Below, piece by piece: positions 38,101 to 42,676 of a stretch of DNA of 64,000 nt. Made by a program: the position numbers and the translations under genes. Source of the stretch: Pachyseris speciosa. Its lineage: Eukaryota > Cnidaria > Anthozoa > Scleractinia > Pachyseridae. A model generated the notes under the pieces. It saw only the letters and a list, made by a program, of their open reading frames with translations, was not told where the DNA came from and searched no databases. The stretch is from the NCBI GenBank assembly GCA_016490735.1, contig JAEMWC010000053.1:811501-875500 (forward strand). Reading direction: 5' to 3'. Position 1 is the stretch's first letter. Each line of letters starts with the position of its first letter.

Positions 38101-38552
38101 CTCCCCGCCCTAATTTATTCCCCCGCATGCCCGGTTTTATTTGCAAAAGCTTTACTGCGCAATATCTCCCGAATCCCGCCACTTTGGAAATCCCCGTTTT
38201 TGCCTTCTCAGTCTTTACTCGTCTCTTCCACACTATCCACAGATTTGCTCTCGGGTTCCCGCAGTCCAGCCAGCGACGACCCCCACCCCCAACCACCACC
38301 ACCACCACCCTCTTCTATCAGAATAACAAGCTTTTCCTCTTATTTCAGGAGTTGAGTTTGCACGAGGACCGTATACGCGCGATGTGCATAACAGACTACG
38401 GACATGTCATAACGGGGCCCGGGTCACGGGACGGGAGAATTGCCGTGTGGAAATCCTACCTCGCCTCGGACCCTCCCGAGGGAACAGTTGAATCAGAAAC
38501 AAAACTGCCCGGTGTTAAGATTTGCGAGGAAGATGGATTTCAAATGGTTTGA
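120..38552 (+). CDS. DENND3: DENND3 homologue, 35 exons, 5' end outside the window
   Basis: Predicted DENN-domain guanine nucleotide exchange factor; the vertebrate family member activates Rab12 on endosomal and autophagic membranes. I traced 35 exons with GT-AG borders, and every junction keeps phase. Together they are 2742 nt: 913 codons and a TGA at 38550-38552. Order of parts: C-terminal half of the DENN core and dDENN (exons 1-9), a linker with a PH-like domain (exons 10-24), and WD40 repeats (exons 25-35). DENN followed by WD40 at the C-terminus separates DENND3 from most other DENN proteins. Vertebrate DENND3 is about 1200 residues, so roughly the first quarter is missing to the left. 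Several exons are only 25-35 nt long. A possible poly(A) signal AATAAA lies at 39363. Identity comes from remembered family motifs, not from a search. Confidence 0.9.
1826..3055. repeat. 1.2-kb CTG/CTA trinucleotide tract in a DENND3 intron
   Basis: Mixed (GCT)(ACT) triplets, interrupted about every 30-90 bases by ACTAGT. Blocks such as actagtactactactagt recur irregularly (about 2217, 2362, 2530, 2655, 2818), suggesting block duplication. Because the period is 3, both strands are open for over 450 codons (Thr/Ala/Ser on +, Val/Ala/Leu on -). These frames are not genes: they sit between DENND3 exons ending at 1154 and starting at 3766. Confidence 0.95.
4627..6552. mobile_element. long-TIR DNA transposon, non-autonomous, 6-bp target duplication
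   Basis: Ends are TATGGTGGCCTAGAACTGCC and its exact reverse complement, flanked by CTGTAC at 4621-4626 and 6553-6558. The inverted arms run about 400-500 bp each and include matching AT-rich sequence, a ccaagatggcgg/ccgccatcttgg segment and a 'ctagatacccgg' segment. Between them a block beginning agat(a/g)cccgg recurs at about 5011, 5396 and 5811. No transposase frame is seen. Confidence 0.82.
6789..7809. mobile_element. TA-flanked TIR element with CCCC-rich ends, carrying a nested insertion
   Basis: Ends TACCGTAAAAGCTCTATTAAG and CTTAATAGAGTTTTTACGGTA are inverted repeats with likely TA target sites. The sub-ends contain repeated aataagcccccc motifs with long C runs (6850, 7739). A second element sits inside at 6982-7552. 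Confidence 0.7.
6982..7552. mobile_element. 571-bp TIR element nested in another transposon
   Basis: Perfect 16-bp ends CAGGGCTTGAAATAAC and GTTATTTCAAGCCCTG, flanked by CTATTC at 6976-6981 and 7553-7558. Further in, both sides carry accggnc motifs around tgtccg. A 141-codon + frame inside (7033-7458) has no known match and is probably incidental. CAGGG termini are common in hAT-like elements, but a 6-bp duplication is shorter than the usual 8. Confidence 0.8.
7839..7913 (-). repeat. tRNA-Thr-like SINE core, copy A
   Basis: On the minus strand it reads GGCTTGT...ACAAGCC (7-bp acceptor stem), box A TAGCTCAGTTGG and box B GGTTTGATCC-like. The anticodon loop CCGGTAT gives GGT (Thr). Three bases longer than the other copies and diverged in the T arm. 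It lies head-to-head with copy B. Confidence 0.7.
8044..8115 (+). repeat. tRNA-Thr-like SINE core, copy B
   Basis: 72 nt with an intact GGCTTGT/ACAAGCC acceptor stem. The D arm is diverged (tcatttagtag), the anticodon loop GCGGTAT still gives GGT, and box B has one change. The 5' leader has atatgattttcatatattc; the 3' side has a T run and a cactgcctaag-type tail. Confidence 0.7.
9531..9598 (+). repeat. 5'-truncated SINE tail
   Basis: cttgtgttcggctatagag and gagacttaaataaag match the 3' end of the complete SINE at 45194-45465 (cttctgtgctcggctagaaag, gagacttaataaag). Only the tail is present. Confidence 0.45.
9991..10812. mobile_element. CAGGG-ended TIR element in a DENND3 intron
   Basis: Left end CAGGGACCGCG, right end CGCGGGCCCTG, each followed inward by G- or C-rich runs. 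A short catat is shared at both flanks but no exact 8-bp duplication can be read. Interior frames show no transposase motif. Confidence 0.5.
11393..27797 (+). CDS. DENND3: DENND3 exons 10-24: linker with PH-like domain
   Basis: Exons: 11393-11526, 13146-13192, 13846-13932, 14360-14415, 15123-15225, 15449-15474, 16014-16054, 19016-19062, 20821-20877, 21477-21547, 23914-24050, 24842-24940, 25599-25668, 27123-27147, 27735-27797. Exons 10-17 give a Ser/Arg-rich stretch (RKRSSS), helices and a charged region around HFWRKAEHLRLQAK. Exons 18-22 (about residues 392-535) look like a PH fold: short strands, then FVASVKEEKDCWLNCLLEIQ, where the Trp sits as in PH-domain C-terminal helices. Vertebrate DENND3 has a linker called PHenn that binds actin and is phosphorylated by ULK kinases; whether that applies here is inference. 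Joining 16054 directly to 19016 keeps the frame, so a look-alike exon at 17958-17980 was left out. Confidence 0.82.
11571..11734. mobile_element. MITE with 9-bp target duplication (TAGCCTGC ends)
   Basis: Ends TAGCCTGCACACAAGC and GCCTGTATGCAGGCTA, flanked by ATCACACAC at 11562-11570 and 11735-11743. A 9-bp duplication is typical of Mutator-like elements. It sits 44 bases after a DENND3 exon. Confidence 0.8.
11873..11930. repeat. short palindromic repeat (agtctcctt...aaggagact)
   Basis: AGTCTCCTT and AAGGAGACT enclose ggggagcgttgcgtgac...ccaaaaacggctgcg, a compact inverted repeat of about 57 bp. Seen once here; it resembles repeats dispersed in coral DNA (from memory). Confidence 0.5.
12024..12095 (-). 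repeat. tRNA-like SINE core, copy C
   Basis: Minus-strand 72-nt core with intact acceptor stem GGCTTGT/ACAAGCC, D arm TTAGCTCAGTCGG and box B GGTTCGACTCC. The anticodon loop AGGGGAT is changed, so it would read GGG. Flanks 11950-12310 carry the family leader (atatgat..catatatt, acccgtgagtggtgaatat) and tail (gaatgatcatcgcagtta). Confidence 0.75.
12313..12540. repeat. dispersed repeat, copy 1 of a pair
   Basis: About 225 bp from attatgtaatgtttgataaat through ctgtacatctatccattctt to the tagccgtg region. It is nearly identical to 13972-14195, with gaggcgcagccgag in both. Internal gtgttttatc/gataaaacac forms an inverted repeat. Confidence 0.8.
13482..13665. mobile_element. near-perfect 184-bp hairpin MITE with 9-bp target duplication
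   Basis: Arms of about 90 bp meet at gtttacttaaac (near 13573) with only one or two mismatches. Ends are TACCCTGCTAG and CTAGCAGGGTA, flanked by CTTTTATTG at 13473-13481 and 13666-13674. The near absence of mutation between arms suggests a young insertion or gene conversion between arms. Confidence 0.9.
13972..14195. repeat. dispersed repeat, copy 2 of a pair
   Basis: Same orientation and content as 12313-12540 (gcgcagccgag, gaacggcttaaaaa, ctgtacatctatccattctt). It ends near tagccgtgtcttcatcag. The two copies flank two DENND3 exons. Confidence 0.8.
16198..16278. repeat. (ATT)n microsatellite
   Basis: About 27 ATT units with one slip near 16250. It abuts the 3' end of the minus-strand retroelement fragment, so it may be that element's 3' tail. 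Confidence 0.9.
16280..16880 (-). mobile_element. non-LTR retrotransposon 3' fragment, partly duplicated
   Basis: On the minus strand the frame 16515-16751 contains EEEKVEKHQELAFEIRRIHG and KVTILPIVIGALGIISK. This is the region after the reverse transcriptase in many animal non-LTR elements ('EKEKIEKY..L..EI' and 'V.PIVIGALG'). Further upstream in frame is a stop-containing VRITWDTTIYTDKVLKHNRPDI. The 3' 140 bp (agaatggccgataattgtac) is present twice in tandem (about 16305-16440 and 16450-16585). It is broken and intronic. Confidence 0.65.
17018..17088. repeat. (ATT)n microsatellite
   Basis: About 22 ATT units with one interruption near the left end (attagt). Confidence 0.9.
17216..17408. 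mobile_element. palindromic MITE with 9-bp target duplication (TAGACTGC ends)
   Basis: Ends TAGACTGCGAGTAGTCT and AGACTACTCGCAGTCTA, flanked by CACAAAAGG at 17207-17215 and 17409-17417. GC-rich arms (cgcgcgcgaagctg, ctcccctcgcgt) pair around gtttcggc. Same end pattern and duplication length as 11571-11734 and 13482-13665. Confidence 0.9.
18087..18900. repeat. 0.8-kb polypyrimidine (CCCTT/CTTCC) tract
   Basis: Almost pure C and T on the + strand, built of cttcc, ccctt and tctt blocks. Both strands are open for hundreds of codons as low-complexity Pro/Ser/Leu/Phe or Arg/Glu/Gly/Lys; these are not genes. Such long purine-pyrimidine tracts can form triplex DNA. It lies between DENND3 exons 16054 and 19016. 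Confidence 0.93.
19632..19702 (+). repeat. tRNA-like SINE core, copy D (diverged)
   Basis: Box A TTAGCTCAGTTAGG and a box B with two changes. The acceptor stem is broken (GGCTTGT against ACAATCC) and the D arm is shortened. The family flanks are clearer here: aagtagtgttcataactgcgatga occurs on both sides (about 19486 and 19740). Confidence 0.65.
19842..20747. mobile_element. 0.9-kb TIR element (ACCTTATTACAT ends)
   Basis: Left accttattacattaaatttt and right aaaattttatgtaataaggt are inverted. Both continue inward with ggcgacactttaat and tttagcgattttt motifs, repeated several times. No transposase frame was seen. Confidence 0.7.
21179..21390. mobile_element. MITE, second copy of the 50638-50847 family
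   Basis: ccctgccag at the left, then cggtgtttaaatcgct, cattttatgtgctg and ccatgtcgcttgtc, all shared in order with 50638-50847. The ends are degraded. Confidence 0.7.
21766..22380 (+). mobile_element. Penelope-like element remnant with GIY-YIG domain
   Basis: On the + strand, with frameshifts and stops, pieces read LPFKDQDSADL, KPPIVNQQ, then CDLCDASYIGYTLRHLHQR, GKHVSNEHC, FSVLKKCTNKFD and finally LNVQSDSIQAKLF. This is the order found in the C-terminal GIY-YIG endonuclease of Penelope-like retroelements, with the CxxC...Y-x-GYT-xxHLxxR core. A 39-bp piece (gatccagcgagagataaaagt region, 22060-22099) also occurs inverted at 21766-21805. It is broken and intronic in DENND3. Confidence 0.78.
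22529..23323. mobile_element. TTAA-flanked TIR element (GGTGGC ends)
   Basis: Ends GGTGGCCGAACACAG and CTGTGTTCTGCCACC, flanked by TTAA at 22525-22528 and 23324-23327. TTAA targets are used by piggyBac and Kolobok-type transposases. No coding frame inside. Confidence 0.8.
23328..23739. mobile_element. second TTAA element abutting the first
   Basis: Ends GCACCGCG and CGCGGTGC, flanked by TTAA at 23324-23327 and 23740-23743. The left TTAA is also the right TTAA of the neighbouring element. Internal cgccgaacg, gccgtttgtcgtttgccgt. 412 bp, no coding frame. Confidence 0.78.
24098..24445. repeat. dispersed repeat with inverted ends, plus 75-bp tandem duplication
   Basis: aacaattagattat (24100) and aataatctaattgtt (24194) are inverted. 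The following segment (gttgttcaaaactaaac, ccattttgttgac, agatagtgagta) reappears reversed at about 60790-61060. From 24336 gccaatcagagaacggcattcgtgatag is duplicated at about 24409. Confidence 0.7.
25793..25941. repeat. palindromic MITE
   Basis: Arms ctattctccacttccacatctcccataatacac.. and ..gtgtattatgggagacgtggaagtggcgaatag pair over about 40 bp. An inner hairpin is made of caatttctct and agagaaattg. No clear target duplication. Confidence 0.8.
26340..26790 (-). mobile_element. probable non-LTR retroelement 3' remnant
   Basis: On the minus strand the segment around 26620-26710 reads NVWNSLPDSLRSLPN, a motif near the C-terminus of many animal LINE-type reverse transcriptase proteins. Little else is preserved and frames are broken. 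Confidence 0.45.
26907..26926. repeat. poly-C run
   Basis: About 20 C residues followed by a T run. Similar C runs are at 6850, 7739 and 63670. Such runs are hard to sequence, so their length is uncertain. Confidence 0.85.
27974..28361. repeat. 390-bp dispersed repeat, copy 1
   Basis: Begins aggggaatccttgttgacaa, ends gcatgaatcctcct. Colinear and about 95% similar to 32273-32671, including ctgaatattgaaagg and tgacgtaagcatg. Ends aggggaatcc and gaatcctcct are weakly inverted, as in a DNA transposon. Confidence 0.85.
28396..28613 (-). mobile_element. tRNA-headed SINE, minus strand
   Basis: Minus strand starts GGGGAGCAGGGATGGCGCAG (box A TGGCGCAGTGG) and has box B GGGTTCGATTCCC. It continues with gttgagtttgttgttggttctctt and the ggtctttctccgggtactcc body, ending in tgatttgatttgat. 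It matches 45194-45465 and 61686-61854. This is an abundant anthozoan SINE type. Confidence 0.85.
28794..38552 (+). CDS. DENND3: DENND3 exons 25-35: WD40 beta-propeller and stop
   Basis: Exons: 28794-28872, 29743-29777, 29905-29985, 31365-31452, 33555-33624, 34774-34852, 35953-36028, 36583-36704, 37221-37367, 37821-37886, 38349-38552. Repeated blades read VWCAMGRSGVIAVIDAKAW, VWAGSLDNTIYVINAHTG, VWSASSNGQIVGWDPATL, FWCATRFSVYVINYV, VWTACDRSAYIVIWNT, VWVGSKSGTIYVMNT and ITGPGSRDGRIAVWKSYL. Each has the VW-x-[AG]...I-x-V pattern of a propeller strand pair. Exon starts fall again and again just before a VW strand, so exons and blades roughly match. The exon at 37221 carries a Cys-rich insert (LCKCRKCPMCKCGG) between blades. 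The final exon runs from 38349 to TGA and ends FQMV. Confidence 0.9.
29041..29172. repeat. palindromic MITE
   Basis: ggccggttcc...ggaaccgggcc ends. Arms include gtgtaataactct/agagttattacac and aaatctgccttattcca/tggaataaggcagattt around aacggtat. 132 bp. Confidence 0.85.
30696..31330. repeat. two inverted copies of a GGTGGCTC-ended element
   Basis: Copy 1 (30696-31029) starts GGTGGCTCCTACC and ends GAGCCACC. Copy 2 (31049-31330) starts GGTGGCTC and ends GGTAGGAGCCACC. They are reverse complements over most of their length (ggtgaacaagtta, gttaccatgg..). Between them is TTAA-attttcgaaat-TTAA-like sequence, so TTAA was probably the target. A related copy lies at about 50588-50940. Confidence 0.8.
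31819..31999. repeat. palindromic MITE
   Basis: caatacaccattttgc and its complement enclose arms with gatcagttcctggtgaattg and tccagtcctttgtgg, about 75 bp each. The loop contains ggacgtaatttgaaattg. Confidence 0.88.
32099..32272. repeat. MITE with 43-bp inverted ends
   Basis: ATAGGCCATTTCCGAATTAT and its complement at 32272, followed inward by ctctttttcaaagcgag / ctcgctttgaaaaagag. The central 90 bp is unique. It directly abuts the repeat at 32273. Confidence 0.88.
32273..32671. repeat. 390-bp dispersed repeat, copy 2
   Basis: Colinear with 27974-28361 in the same orientation. It differs by small changes and an indel near ctgcccatctaac. Confidence 0.85.
33219..33290 (-). repeat. tRNA-Thr-like SINE core, copy E (best preserved)
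   Basis: Minus strand: acceptor stem GGCTTGT/ACAAGCC perfect, D arm TAGCCCAGTTGGTGGAGC, anticodon stem CTGCA/CGCAG with loop CCGGTAT (anticodon GGT), T arm GTGGGTTCGATTGCCAC. Flanks 33145-33400 carry the family tail (tgaatgatcatcgcagtcat) and leader (acccgtgagtggtgaatatgtgag). A transcribed tRNA would not normally have such flanks, so it is called a SINE. Confidence 0.8.
35262..35613 (-). repeat. direct duplication of a box-B-containing repeat
   Basis: A segment of about 103 bp (accatgcaaacacagtttg... to ccccagttact) occurs at 35262 and again at 35511 with few changes. On the minus strand it contains GTCGGTTCGATTCCGAC, a tRNA-type T arm, so it is probably a SINE fragment. A (TA)n stretch lies between the copies. 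Confidence 0.7.
36061..36341. repeat. TIR repeat in a DENND3 intron
   Basis: agcggttttcaattgactgtcg (left) and cgacactcaattaaaagcgct (right) are imperfect inverted repeats. Interior holds ggttttgctttggtttcgc and caaagcaaaac-type motifs and gattggcc/ggttcattg. Moderately degraded. Confidence 0.5.
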
Positions 38553-40858
38553 GACAAAGAGGGAGTGCAGTTCGATATGGCACGGAATGAAATCTGTTAC
38601 ATCCAAAACACTCAAGTCTAGTTTACCACTGCGACAAAGAACAAGAATGAGTAGGACGACTTCCCACCTAAGAGATGACTGTATGCCACGAGATTCTTTG
38701 CCCCTTCAGGCAGAACCGAGTCTCGAAAGATGCTTTGAGTGAGGGATTTTGATTGGTTCATGGCCGGAAGTGAAAAGGAACTCAAACGTGGCGAAAAGCA
38801 CCGCAAGAATTACCCCCAAGAACAATGTTGAACTCGAAATCTGCGCGTTTTAAGCAGAAAACCGATACTTCTGGACTTTTCAGAGTCACTCATTTTCTAA
38901 CCGCTGGTCAGTGAGTACGAAGACTCTGTGCATATGCAAAGTAACCTACACACGCGTACTACTGACTGAACCTATATTTTGTGCGTGCTTCTTGTTCTTG
39001 TTAAACAGATGGCAACGAATCTTAAAACCTTCTTCTCCCAAAGGAAAAATAGGTTACAAATTGGTTGATCACCGACGCTTGAAAAAGGAGCTTAATCAAA
39101 ATGAATCGCTTGAGAGCCAACGTTCTCTACACGTTATGTTACTGCGAAACTCTCTGAGAACAAGTACATGTAACTAGATCGCACTTTATTGGTTAAATGC
39201 ATGTGACGTCGACATGCTGGCGGCACCAGTAAAAAGCAAACGATTTAGGCTTTCATATAGATCTTCATCGTCAGAACGTGATTTTACAATTACTTTTGGA
39301 AACAAAAAATTAGTTGATCAGAGTACTAAGTACACAACTTACAAATTCAGCTGAGCTCTTTGAATAAATATTTATTTTCCTAGATCTCAAAATGTTTTGT
39401 GATTCCTGCTTATCAGGCTATAGAAGAACAATAGTTTGAATAACTAGGTCCCATAATTTTATTTTAAAAGTAGAATTTAATAATAATGATGATATTTATA
39501 CAGGAAAGCTCTCTCATCAGTAGGTGATCTAGAAAGAGGTCCTTGGCTTACAGAATTGTTATTCCGTTTAGCAGGAACGTTGTCTCAACTCTTGGGACCG
39601 ACACGTGTTCCTTTACATATAGACATTTCACTGAAACGGGTTACAAAAATTGTAAGATTCAAGAGGGCTCAACTGGATCGCAAAACGATACAAATTAGGC
39701 TATAATGTAATTAAAGGATAATTTACATAGCTGAGTTTTGTAACTGTGAAGTTACTGCATAAATACCCAGAAAAAAAGTCCCTTAAACAGATGCAAAGAC
39801 AAGTATCAAGGTATTAGGTGTGTCTAGAAGCTTTCCAAGATGATGGCCGGACAAGTCAAGCCTCCCTTACGGTGACGCTTACGTCCAGTTTAAAAGTCTC
39901 GCCTAGAACAAATGAGGATGCAAACCTACAGCTAGCCAATGGGTCACCTCGCAGCCCTTACAAGGTCTCACCTGATTAGAGACCACCCTTCAGGTGAACA
40001 AAAGAACAAACAACACTAACCGCAGTGAGCCCTAGCCCTAAAACAATAGGGCTGCGACACTATCCCCGCCACTGAAATTTAGAAATTGTAGGAGCTGCGA
40101 CACTACCCTAGACAATCGCAAATGAAAGGCTTGCTTTGAATTTTTGATGATGATTCAAGAGCAAACGAAAGATGGCTTGCATTTAGGATCAGGTTTTGCG
40201 TTCACGTCACTCAGGTGCACTCCATGCAGGCTCTGAGTTACGGATCGAACCTTGCATTAGGAACACCGACTTCATCCGGACACCTCGTTGTTAGGAACAG
40301 TTTTGTTAGATTTCCTTCAGGGTCAAGCATCTTACTACAGTCATCCTGGTAATACACAGTTATACACTTTTCCTGGTTCTTTCGGGGTTCGCAATCAGAA
40401 CAGAGCTGCACCGTACCAGATAGAATTTTTCCTTGATAAGGAAGACAACGCTCGCCGTTAAAGCGCTGTTGGCACGTGTAGTTTAGGGAGCGTCACTAGT
40501 TGAAGAGATTGCAGAAATTAAGTATAGATATTGTTTGAGAATTTTTCCAACGTTTCTTCGGTCGAAACTGCGCAACGAGAGAACTGTCATTACTGGCATG
40601 AAAGCTCAGCTCTACCTTTTCAAAATTAAGCGAAAAGCTACGAAGGAGTTGAACTGGGATCCCGAAATATCTTTTTGTCGTTCTACAAGCCTTAAACCTC
40701 TGAGCGCGCGCAATGTGATTCTAATAGACCGCGTTCATTTGAATACGTAATAAACAACTTGTAATAATTTCTAATTTAATTGAACTTCCAACACAAAATC
40801 GTTATTCTAGCCTCATAGCACACGATAAATCCGTATCTTCTTATTCTAAGGAACAAAC
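38553..40858 (+). other. DENND3 3' flank and intergenic region
   Basis: The first 0.8 kb is probably 3' untranslated sequence, with AATAAA at 39363-39368. No convincing exon is seen in the rest. ORFs of 60-100 codons at 38440, 38911 and 40535 lack any family resemblance. Near 40010-40110 two short direct repeats of gctgcgacactaycc occur. The segment 40260-40460 has the look of dispersed repetitive DNA but shows no clear ends. Confidence 0.4.
39363..39368 (+). terminator. possible poly(A) signal of the DENND3 homologue
   Basis: AATAAA in TGAATAAATATTT, 811 bases after the DENND3 stop codon. It is the first canonical hexamer I noticed downstream. AT-rich DNA makes chance matches common, so transcript ends would decide. 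Confidence 0.35.
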
Positions 40859-42676
40859 ATGTCCTTTTCACGGCGCAGTTTGTTTGTTAAAAGATGCTCG
40901 AGCTCGATTCCATCTGGCAAACAAGAAGGAATGGCTAAGGACTACTGTGAAATACGCTCTGAAGATGGATTTTTCGAAGCTCCAGAGTCTTCGGGAATAA
41001 TACCTCATGAGGAGAAGATGAAAAATGTTCGTGATAGGGAACCTGTGAAAGATTCTAGACGGACGCATGCCCGTGGGCTGCTGATTGAAAACGCAAAAAG
41101 CTCAACGGAAGACGACGAAGCAGACAATGCTATTCAGAAAATGCTGAGTGAAAATCAATCTAACGACGAGTCTTACTTCACTAATACCGCTGACGGAAGA
41201 CGGTCTCGTCAAGGATTCACAGCAAACAATTCCAGCAGTAATGAGACAGCGTTGCCAAAAGATGTCCGCAGCGCCGTTGACAAAATCAACAGTTTCATGC
41301 CCTTTAGCAATGATTCGACACCACGCCCAAAAAGGGGGATCTCAAGGAAAAAAAACAGTGCCAATAACCGTGCCAATAACCGTGACATTTCACGAGCTGT
41401 GAGTCAGCCACGGAGATCATTGTCTGCCAGTCATGGCTCGATACCACGGCCAAAAAAGAATAACTTTTTTGGAAACTGCGAGAGCGGTGATTGTCTTTTG
41501 ATGGGAGAGGATAATTACTTTGTTTTAGGAGACAATGTGCCTCCCATAGAATCCAGAACATCGATGTCGAACGTCGGTTGTAGTGCAAAACCACGCCCCA
41601 AGAAAAGGGATTCCACGCGAAAACCGAATTTCACTGATGATATAATGTTATCGACAGATATAGACCAGATATTAGAAAAAGAGTTAAGCGAATTTGATTT
41701 GGGTGCGAAGATGAGTGTAAGTCGAGAAGGTCCGACACCGAGAAGGGATCTTAACCAAAAACCTTACCTTGAGGAAGACAGTCAATTGGAACAAGATATA
41801 GCATACATTCTGAGCGATGACGAGCTAAGTGGATCGGCCTTACGTCCGAAAAAAATGACTTCTAAAAGAAGAATAAATTATGAAGATAACATCAAAGCAG
41901 CCAGTAATATGGACACAATTATGGAAGAAGAGGTAGAAGAAGTTGATCTACGAGCCACAGTAAGAGCGTCCAAATCTTGCACGATGCCTTGCTCACAGGG
42001 TAAATTGTTTCGACAGGCACGGCATGACGGTAGTGTCTTGGCTACATCGGGGATAGCAGATCAAAAGAAGCGGCCAATAAACAATCAGACGCGTCCTCGT
42101 GATTTCATATTAGATGCAGTCATTGATGAGATTATGGAAATTCCAGTTTTTGATTCCAACATGTCGCCTAAAGACAAGATCGAGAAAGTTCTTTCTAGTG
42201 GCGTTGCGAAGCATAAATATCGGCCAAGCAGTGTCGCGATAGCGAATAAACCAGCCAATGAAAAGAAGGCTGTTATGGCTGACTCGCGTGTTGGTGATTA
42301 TAAAGAGCCTGCTGATTACAGTATTGAAGAGCTGGTTGCGGAGTTGTTTCCCGATCTGCTGGACGATGTTCTGCCTCTGGATGGTCCGGATCATGAATTG
42401 CCTGATGATAGCATCCAAACGCTGAATCGCGACAGTGCTTGTTCAGTTACTGATGGAGATGCTTTGCGGCCCATGGCAGCGGGGCTGTCTCAAGTGGGAT
42501 CTGCGCGTCCATACTCGAGAAGCAGTCGCACAAGTGCAGAGAAGTGGTCTACTGGGGTAGTATATACTGATGACGAGCTAAGGCTAATGGCGCAGATTGA
42601 GAGAAAGTATACTGTTAGAGAGCGTCGAGGAGAGGATCTCCCACAATTACCTCGTTGCAAACGTTTTAGCAGTTAA
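40859..42676 (+). CDS. single-exon gene for a 605-residue disordered orphan protein
   Basis: I do not recognise this protein. It is one uninterrupted frame from ATG (40859) to TAA, hydrophilic throughout, with no signal peptide or membrane segment. It carries repeated modules. A basic motif recurs at about residues 153 (STPRPKRG), 194 (IPRPKK), 244 (KPRPKK), 293 (TPRRD), 328 (LRPKK) and about 415 (TRPRD). Each is followed by an acidic, probably helical stretch. Two modules align closely over about 47 residues: DIDQILEKELSEFDL (from about 266) and MDTIMEEEVEEVDL (from about 351). Near residue 480 is IEELVAELFPDLLDDVLPLDG, and the C-terminus has DDELRLMAQIERKY. The alternation of short basic and acidic elements suggests a scaffold or nuclear/chromatin-type binding protein, but that is a guess. 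Length alone makes chance unlikely. Confidence 0.75.
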   Translation: MSFSRRSLFVKRCSSSIPSGKQEGMAKDYCEIRSEDGFFEAPESSGIIPHEEKMKNVRDREPVKDSRRTHARGLLIENAKSSTEDDEADNAIQKMLSENQSNDESYFTNTADGRRSRQGFTANNSSSNETALPKDVRSAVDKINSFMPFSNDSTPRPKRGISRKKNSANNRANNRDISRAVSQPRRSLSASHGSIPRPKKNNFFGNCESGDCLLMGEDNYFVLGDNVPPIESRTSMSNVGCSAKPRPKKRDSTRKPNFTDDIMLSTDIDQILEKELSEFDLGAKMSVSREGPTPRRDLNQKPYLEEDSQLEQDIAYILSDDELSGSALRPKKMTSKRRINYEDNIKAASNMDTIMEEEVEEVDLRATVRASKSCTMPCSQGKLFRQARHDGSVLATSGIADQKKRPINNQTRPRDFILDAVIDEIMEIPVFDSNMSPKDKIEKVLSSGVAKHKYRPSSVAIANKPANEKKAVMADSRVGDYKEPADYSIEELVAELFPDLLDDVLPLDGPDHELPDDSIQTLNRDSACSVTDGDALRPMAAGLSQVGSARPYSRSSRTSAEKWSTGVVYTDDELRLMAQIERKYTVRERRGEDLPQLPRCKRFSS

